DNA from: Ktedonobacter racemifer DSM 44963
Lineage (GTDB): Bacteria; Chloroflexota; Ktedonobacteria; Ktedonobacterales; Ktedonobacteraceae
Length of the DNA stretch: 64,000 nucleotides
NCBI RefSeq assembly: GCF_000178855.1
Contig: NZ_ADVG01000002.1
Coordinates: 2,108,001 to 2,172,000, forward strand
Reading direction: 5' to 3'
Made by a program: the position numbers and the translations under genes. Under the pieces are notes generated by a model, which saw only the letters and a list, made by a program, of their open reading frames with translations, had not been told where the DNA came from and did not search any database. Below, piece by piece: positions 63,081 to 64,000 of the stretch (position 1 is the first letter of the stretch; every line of letters begins with the position of its first letter).

Positions 63081-63120
63081 AACAACCATTTTCGGCTACC
63101 GGATGTCGAAAATGGTTGTT
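63081..63120. terminator. 14-bp inverted repeat after int
   Basis: AACAACCATTTTCG (63081-63094) and its exact complement (63107-63120), loop of 12, followed by CTGTG. It lies 59 bases after the int stop and 28 bases before the stop of the convergent 42-residue gene. Confidence 0.6.
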
Positions 63121-63147
63121 CTGTGTATAGAGCAGGCTGCTAAAGCG

Positions 63148-63276
63148 TTAGCGGTCTTTGAGGTACTCAAGTTCTTTAGCAAACTGTTTCATGGAAATCT
63201 CAATGGCTTTTTGGACTGGCATTGCAGGTTTCGGTTTCCTGCTGTTCTTTTTGCTTTTTACGTCCTTCTCCTTCAT
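63148..63276 (-). CDS. 42-residue basic protein next to Doc toxin
   Basis: Sequence: M-K-E-K-D-V-K-S-K-K-N-S-R-K-P-K-P-A-M-P then VQKAIEISMKQFAKELEYLK and D-R. AAGGAGG lies nine bases before the ATG. It starts 13 bases after the Doc stop on the same strand. The basic disordered start and single C-terminal helix resemble small antitoxin-like peptides, but normal Phd antitoxins are longer and lie before doc. A frameshifted second copy is at 51193-51320. Too short for standard gene calls. Confidence 0.6.
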   Translation of the reverse strand: MKEKDVKSKKNSRKPKPAMPVQKAIEISMKQFAKELEYLKDR

Positions 63277-63289
63277 AACACCCACCTCC

Positions 63290-63688
63290 TTAGTCATAAT
63301 GTGGTTGAATATGTGCCCTCAACCATTGTAAAAAACGCTCTCTATCCTTACTTACGACAAGCCATTCAATTTCCTTTGCGTAGATCAACTCCTCTTCTTC
63401 ATTAGCATAGACGATTTTTAGGTTGTTCACAAGGAGAAAAGTTGACCCGGCTATAAGCGCTGTGCGTTTGTTGCCATCAACAAATGGGTGATTGAGTACG
63501 ATCCGCTCTATCAGTATGGCAGCTTGCGTTACAATATCCACGCCTTCATAGTAAGCAACTTGTTGAGGTGCGTTTATCGCACTTTCAAGTAAATTGATAT
63601 CTCGAATGAGAGCATTGTATCCTAAAAGCCTGTTTATCTCAAGAAGCAAGTCGCGTTCTAAGTAGTATATTTCTCTCTCTTCTGCCAT
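63290..63688 (-). CDS. doc: Doc/Fic-family toxin-like protein
   Basis: 132 residues with the Fic active-site motif H-P-F-V-D-G-N-K-R-T (His67 to Thr76), in the Doc-like form H-x-F-x-(D)-(G)-N-K-R. Doc phosphorylates EF-Tu using ATP; other Fic proteins transfer AMP. The small size and motif HPFVDGNKR favour a Doc-type death-on-curing toxin. AGGGAGG precedes the ATG. No Phd is visible upstream in the window (63689-63796 has no gene); the only neighbour in the operon is the 42-residue protein downstream. Confidence 0.85.
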   Translation of the reverse strand: MAEEREIYYLERDLLLEINRLLGYNALIRDINLLESAINAPQQVAYYEGVDIVTQAAILIERIVLNHPFVDGNKRTALIAGSTFLLVNNLKIVYANEEEELIYAKEIEWLVVSKDRERFLQWLRAHIQPHYD

Positions 63689-63796
63689 GTACCATCCCTC
63701 CCTAGATGATGAACGAAAGGACTATAACCATCAATATAAGATGTGGGATCAAGTAACTTAAGGATGATGAGAGCATTTCCTAATACCCAAAAACTG

Positions 63797-64000
63797 TTAT
63801 TCCTCCTGATCATCGATACCCTGGCCGATGACGACAAAATGTGGCAGATTCACTCCAACTTGAAAGAAACGCCAATATTCCTCATCAAAAGAGTCATCGG
63901 GAAACACAGTGAGGAGGTGCTGAGAACTCAATTCAATGGTCAAACCTCCGAGATCATCAGCTTGAATAGCCTGGACGAAGAGAGGAGTTTGCTCGCATTG
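63797..64000 (-). CDS. Unknown protein, C-terminal end only
   Basis: Open from the right window edge to a TAA at 63797-63799; 67 codons visible. It reads LFVQAIQADDLGGLTIELSS, then V-F-P-D-D-S-F-D-E-E-Y-W and NLPHFVVIGQGIDDQEE. Acidic, soluble, alternating strands. The style (a short beta-rich acidic protein next to toxin genes) recalls immunity-type proteins, but no family is recognised and the start lies outside the window. Confidence 0.55.
   Translation of the reverse strand, partial: QCEQTPLFVQAIQADDLGGLTIELSSQHLLTVFPDDSFDEEYWRFFQVGVNLPHFVVIGQGIDDQEE

Overview
The window looks like a piece of a Ktedonobacteria-type (Chloroflexota) chromosome. The evidence is gene content and context rather than a database match: a MutL/zinc-ribbon cluster, proline- and glycine-rich surface proteins, a linked 16S-tRNA-5S cluster without a 23S gene, many transposons, and a 16S gene with one mismatch in the usual 338-357 'universal' bacterial site.

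Layout. 1-22.1 kb is core chromosome: the end of an ATP synthase operon (atpD, atpC), a TPM-domain surface protein, gpmI, a minus-strand cluster (zinc-ribbon repeat protein, MutL-like ATPase, companion protein), a RusA-like nuclease, membrane proteins, an MprF-like protein, holA, a MidA-type methyltransferase, a SnoaL-like protein, ThuA and a CopC-CopD-YtkA fusion. 22.45-35.77 kb is a lower-GC island that separates the N-terminal part of a DUF2851 gene (22125-22454) from its C-terminal part (35768-36041). It carries a shortened tyrosine recombinase, a wrecked plasmid/phage-type polymerase gene interrupted by an IS607-type element, a second tnpB, an excisionase-like protein and phage-like scraps. 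36.0-44.6 kb returns to core genes: rluB-cmk-plsC, DUF2630, a 1233-residue ImmA/IrrE-UvrD-nuclease fusion and coaX. 44.6-46.9 kb is the RNA cluster, in transcription order 16S, tRNA-Ile, tRNA-Ala, 5S, tRNA-Ile. 47.5-51.0 kb holds an ECF sigma/anti-sigma pair and a UbiA prenyltransferase next to an O-methyltransferase. 51.0-64.0 kb is a patchwork of mobile and accessory DNA: a LuxI-family synthase beside a HAMP membrane protein broken by an in-frame TAG, a tRNA 3' fragment, a mersacidin-like leader fused to a Gly/Tyr/Asn repeat core, a nuclease-like gene split by a transposon, a rep-xis-int module and a Doc-type toxin gene.

Three things stand out. First, at least eleven near-perfect intergenic palindromes (arms 19-36 bp, loops usually 3 nt, arms unrelated in sequence but sometimes with a shared GGC-NNN-GCC tip) sit at gene boundaries in the core DNA and are absent from the island. 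Second, a LuxI-type autoinducer synthase, with the R/F/W/D/D residues at canonical spacing, lies beside a damaged HAMP-type membrane protein. Third, a lanthipeptide-style leader is joined to a repeat core that has one Cys and no Ser or Thr.

All calls come from reading the sequence; no searches were run. Boundaries of mobile elements are estimates unless terminal repeats are given.
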